NCBI GenBank assembly: GCA_012728505.1
Contig: JAAYEY010000162.1
Coordinates: 1 to 5,074 of the forward strand
Direction: 5' to 3'
Origin: Synergistaceae bacterium
Lineage (GTDB): Bacteria > Synergistota > Synergistia > Synergistales > Synergistaceae
Length of the DNA: 5,074 bases
Every line of letters begins with the position of its first letter. Position 1 is the stretch's first letter. Of the stretch, positions 4,822 to 5,074 are shown in pieces. A program made the position numbers and the translations under genes. Below the pieces are notes generated by a model. It was not told where the DNA came from and did not search any database. It worked only from the letters and a program-made list of their open reading frames with translations.

Positions 4822-4898
4822 GTGCCTGTAGCTCAGCTGGATAGAGTACCAGCCTCCGAAGCTGAAGGTCTCGGGTTCGAATCCCGACAGGCACGCCA
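4822..4898 (+). tRNA. tRNA-Arg, anticodon CCG
   Basis: Arginine tRNA of 77 bases reading CGG. Acceptor GTGCCTG pairs perfectly with CAGGCAC, with discriminator G and an encoded CCA. The anticodon loop is CTCCGAA, and the T-arm is TCGGG/CCCGA. The outermost anticodon-stem pair (27-43) is a C-A mismatch in an otherwise complete stem, which may simply be tolerated. It is followed after 37 bases by the SRP RNA gene with no terminator between, so the two are probably co-transcribed. Confidence 0.96.
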
Positions 4899-4911
4899 TT
4901 CATATAAATCA

Positions 4912-4925
4912 TGCTATCATATAAC
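4912..4925 (+). promoter_or_regulatory. Possible internal promoter for ffs
   Basis: TGCTATCAT (4912-4920) resembles an extended -10 with one mismatch in the hexamer, and an overlapping TATAAC lies at 4920-4925. Either would start transcription within about ten bases of the SRP RNA 5' helix. No good -35 is visible because that position lies in the end of the tRNA gene. Confidence 0.3.
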
Positions 4926-4944
4926 GGTGAAAATGAGTGTTTTT

Positions 4945-5055
4945 TGCAGGGTGTCCAGTCCTATGCGGCGAAAGTCCGTGAACCCCGCCAGGTCCGGAAG
5001 GAAGCAGCGGTAAGCGGTGTCTTTTGGGTGCCATAGGGGCACTGGACATCCTGCA
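4945..5055 (+). ncRNA. ffs: Signal recognition particle RNA, small bacterial (4.5S) type
   Basis: RNA scaffold of the SRP, which binds Ffh and directs signal-anchor and inner-membrane proteins to FtsY. The diagnostic apical part is present: CAGGTCC, the GGAA tetraloop (4996-4999), then GGAAGCAGC. The terminal helix pairs 4945-4959 with 5041-5055 (15 pairs, one wobble), and CCTATG (4960-4965) pairs with CATAGG (5032-5037). Helix pairing continues out to 4936/5064, so the primary transcript is probably longer than the mature RNA. There is no Alu domain, unlike the roughly 270-base SRP RNA of Bacilli and many Clostridia. Confidence 0.97.
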
Positions 5056-5069
5056 GAAAGCACTTTTTT
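5041..5069 (+). terminator. Intrinsic terminator built from the SRP RNA terminal helix
   Basis: The outer helix of the SRP RNA is continuous from 4936-4959 to 5041-5064, giving 24 pairs with three wobbles. It runs directly into six T (5064-5069). The mature RNA's closing stem thus doubles as the terminator stem, ending the tRNA-Arg-ffs transcript a few bases before the window edge. Confidence 0.8.
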
Positions 5070-5074
5070 AGTAC

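Noticed and set aside
4822..5013. Plus-strand open frame of 63 codons beginning MPVAQLDRVPASEAEG
   Set aside because: It is a translation of the tRNA-Arg gene and the first part of the SRP RNA. Such frames are a familiar annotation artefact; the RNA genes explain the sequence fully.

Overview
The window looks like bacterial chromosome, moderately AT-rich by eye. It carries the end of an oxygen-sensitive Fe-S L-serine dehydratase, type IV-pilin-like genes with class III prepilin leaders, CCA-encoding tRNA genes, and a short SRP RNA of the 4.5S type without an Alu domain. An amino-acid-fermenting anaerobe would fit. The style of the pilins (prepilin leader, then an 'ATKIISDLR' segment and a 'YHSDTGTWP' segment) and of the BspA-like repeats makes me think of Synergistota, with Negativicutes, Clostridia or other anaerobes as alternatives. 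No phylogenetic marker in the window settles this.

Layout. (1) 1-828, plus strand: 3' part of an L-serine dehydratase alpha-domain gene, with a hairpin across its stop codon. (2) 829-1336: about 500 bp without a convincing gene but rich in structure. It has a degenerate 11-bp tandem array at each end and nested inverted repeats between them. (3) 1337-2179, minus strand: a two-gene operon, first a DUF6036/AbiEii-like nucleotidyltransferase and then an unrecognised 72-aa protein, with coupled ribosome binding. It resembles a small toxin-antitoxin or accessory cassette. (4) 2180-2462: divergent control region. (5) 2463-3931, plus strand: two prepilin-type genes. The second is a fusion of a prepilin N-terminus to a BspA-type leucine-rich-repeat domain. 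(6) 3978-4013: bidirectional terminator shared with the converging tRNA-Ser operon. (7) 4017-4306, minus strand: tRNA-Ser(CGA) and tRNA-Ser(GGA), driven by a perfect consensus sigma-70 promoter. (8) 4313-4771, minus strand: tadA, the tRNA adenosine-34 deaminase. (9) 4822-5069, plus strand: tRNA-Arg(CCG), then the SRP RNA gene ffs with its own terminator.

The right third (tRNA-Ser pair, tadA, tRNA-Arg, ffs) is a compact housekeeping block for translation and protein targeting. In several bacterial groups tadA and ffs lie close to dnaX, which might follow beyond the right edge. The left and middle parts are more accessory. The serine dehydratase and the nucleotidyltransferase cassette converge on the repeat-rich gap, and the pilins point away from the cassette. 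The least ordinary items are the prepilin-LRR fusion, the paired 11-bp arrays with nested inverted repeats, and the nucleotidyltransferase with its small partner. None can be proved to be a new system from sequence alone.
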